A DNA stretch of 14,948 bases from Acidobacteria subdivision 2 bacterium RH1 MAG20 (GTDB taxonomy: Bacteria > Acidobacteriota > Terriglobia > Terriglobales > Acidobacteriaceae): the NCBI GenBank assembly GCA_002197545.1, contig NFUO01000690.1:1-14948 (forward strand), written 5' to 3'. Below the pieces are notes generated by a model. It was not told the origin of the DNA and did not search any database. It worked only from the letters and a program-made list of their open reading frames with translations. The translations under genes were made by a program, and so were the position numbers. This document shows positions 13,567 through 14,948 of this stretch, in pieces; positions within the stretch are counted from its first letter, which is position 1, and the number at the start of each line of letters is the position of its first letter.

Positions 13567-14948
13567 GAGACCAACCTCGCATGCACACGACTCTCGCCGG
13601 TGGAGTTGACTTCGTCACTTCCCAGACCGTGGCGCTTCTTTGCGGGAATAAAGACCACCAGGATTGCCAGGAGACTACTGCCGAACGGGAAAATGCCCCA
13701 CATCACGCCTTGCCAGTGGGGTGGAATTTGTGGCGCGTTCAAAGGCGTTGCCGGCGGTACCCCGTCCTTGCTCCAGACTGTGATTATGTTGTCGTCAAGA
13801 CTGTCCACGGGACGCCAGCCGGCAAAAGCCAGAAGCGGATCATAAAAGTGATCCCGCACGAATACCCATTTCAGTCCGTAGTGGTCTGCGTGAGCCAGCA
13901 TCGCACTGAGTGCATCCAGGCCCGGCTTACCGAAATATTTTGAGCTGGTGAGAGCGCCTGCACCGTAGTGAGTCAGCTCCGGCAGCATACGGCCTGAATT
14001 CCATTCGCCATCCACACTGCTGGCATTCGTCATCATGGCCAGGCGCGCAATCTTGTTTCCGAATCCCAGGGTGATATAGCGATATTGATCGTGGCCGTCA
14101 CGATTGAGCCAGGATGCAACCGTATTCACCTTGAAATTCTCCGCATCCGCCGGCCTATAAGTCGCCCACCCTACTGCCAGCGCGCAAGTAAAGGCTGCGG
14201 CAATGGTCAAGCCAATAACGGCTCGCATGCGATACCGATCGTAGAGTTCCGCCGCCAGCAGTCCAACAAAGGGCAGAGCGAGCAAGGATGCCCAGTAGCT
14301 GAAACGTTCCATCGTGAGCACGTAAAAGGCGCGCCCGAGCAAGAGATGGCCCACAGGGGTTGTTCCTCCGAGGCCCACCATAAACGCCACCCAGAAGCCA
14401 AGCAGCAAGGGGCGCAGGCGAACGACGGTGCAACCTCGCAGAAAGATGAACGGAAGAGCAAGAATCAAGGCTCCATAGGGAACGATGAAATAGTTCAAGC
14501 CCCACTGCGGGCTAAGTATGTAGTTCGCCCGGCTAGGGTGCGGGATGGGAGTCTGGGTCACGGGATAATGAATCAACGCAATCCAGAAGGGAAGGAGCAC
14601 GATGGCAATCGCTGCACCCACCACCACAATGATTGCGAGGGATCGTCCCATAAACGAGGGGACCGAAGTGCGCTCACCATCCTCGCGATCCATCAGCACC
14701 AGCGCCAGGACCGGCACTGCAAAGAAGAAGGATCCAAAGAGCAACGTGGCATGGTGCGCAGCAGCCGCGGCGGTGAAAAGCACGCTCGCTTTCAGAAACG
14801 ATCGCCACTTGCCGCGACGAACCCATTCAAAGAGAAAGGGGAGGGCATTTAAATAGATTGGCGCCGCAAACGTGGTGGCCAACTGCCCCGCAGAATAGAC
14901 GAGGAAGCTTTCCGAGCCGAGAAACACACTCGCCAGTGCAGCAATTGA
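13563..14948 (-). CDS. Polytopic membrane protein, GT-C/PTPS-related type (5' end outside window)
   Basis: The frame is open to the right edge, giving 461 residues of the carboxyl part. Reading from the edge there are hydrophobic helices with 'AHHATLLFGSFFFAVPVLAL', 'IVVVGAAIAIVLLPFWIALI', 'FIVPYGALILALPFIFL' and 'LLLGFWVAFMVGLGGTT'. These are followed by 'MERFSYWASLLALPFVGLLA', a soluble region ('PADAENFKVNTVASWLNRDG'), and a last helix before the basic tail 'IPAKKRHGLG'. The pattern of many helices, then an extracytoplasmic domain, fits GT-C-fold glycosyltransferases or the PTPS_related membrane family. The catalytic acidic residues of a GT-C would lie in the first loop, outside the window, so the activity cannot be confirmed. 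The GTG at 14927 is in frame but there is no reason to stop there. It heads the coupled operon. Confidence 0.75.
   Translation of the reverse strand, partial: SIAALASVFLGSESFLVYSAGQLATTFAAPIYLNALPFLFEWVRRGKWRSFLKASVLFTAAAAAHHATLLFGSFFFAVPVLALVLMDREDGERTSVPSFMGRSLAIIVVVGAAIAIVLLPFWIALIHYPVTQTPIPHPSRANYILSPQWGLNYFIVPYGALILALPFIFLRGCTVVRLRPLLLGFWVAFMVGLGGTTPVGHLLLGRAFYVLTMERFSYWASLLALPFVGLLAAELYDRYRMRAVIGLTIAAAFTCALAVGWATYRPADAENFKVNTVASWLNRDGHDQYRYITLGFGNKIARLAMMTNASSVDGEWNSGRMLPELTHYGAGALTSSKYFGKPGLDALSAMLAHADHYGLKWVFVRDHFYDPLLAFAGWRPVDSLDDNIITVWSKDGVPPATPLNAPQIPPHWQGVMWGIFPFGSSLLAILVVFIPAKKRHGLGSDEVNSTGESRVHARLVS

Noticed and set aside
14085..14852. Plus-strand frame of 255 codons opposite the membrane protein
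   Set aside because: It encodes a Lys/Arg/Gln/His-rich low-complexity product, typical of the antisense of hydrophobic helices.

Overview
The window looks like a chromosomal segment from an Acidobacteriota (Terriglobia-type) bacterium. The best clue is the gene cut off at the left edge. Its reading frame resembles the acidobacterial VWFA-related family, with an 'LDLKRGDFHVWEDG' stretch before the expected von Willebrand A domain. The moderately GC-rich coding sequence, the many secreted Ig-like proteins and the many proline/alanine/glutamine-rich linkers fit that group. No tRNA, rRNA, insertion sequence, CRISPR array or integrase is visible.

Left part (1-4693) encodes secreted proteins. Two minus-strand genes encode a VWFA-related protein (partial) and an unrecognised exported protein of 351 residues. 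A divergent region with a small palindrome separates them from a plus-strand gene for an exported protein with one STN (secretin/TonB short N-terminal) domain. About 870 bases without a convincing gene follow, with two hairpins, a possible sigma-70 promoter and a broken small reading frame. Next comes an exported protein with two tandem Ig-like repeats and a lectin-like C-terminal part.

Middle part (4769-9791) looks like a polysaccharide export and modification locus. Reading leftward, four minus-strand genes encode a Wzx/MATE-type flippase fused to a ParB-like 'DGNHR' domain, a STAS-domain protein, a proline-rich membrane-anchored protein and a thymidylate-kinase-like P-loop kinase. The last three are tightly packed. 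Divergent from the flippase is an exported GH99-like glycoside hydrolase whose C-terminal domain seems lost to frameshifts.

Right part (9974-14948) is a minus-strand operon. A polytopic membrane protein (GT-C-like, open at the right edge), an exported NTF2-like/FxLYD-like protein, an exported Ig-like protein and a small exported protein are joined by three successive 4-base stop/start overlaps. A GT2 polyprenyl-phosphate glycosyltransferase follows after 103 bases. Together the middle and right parts suggest synthesis, lipid-linked transfer, flipping and trimming of an envelope glycan. The flippase-DGNHR fusion with its STAS and kinase neighbours is the most unusual element.
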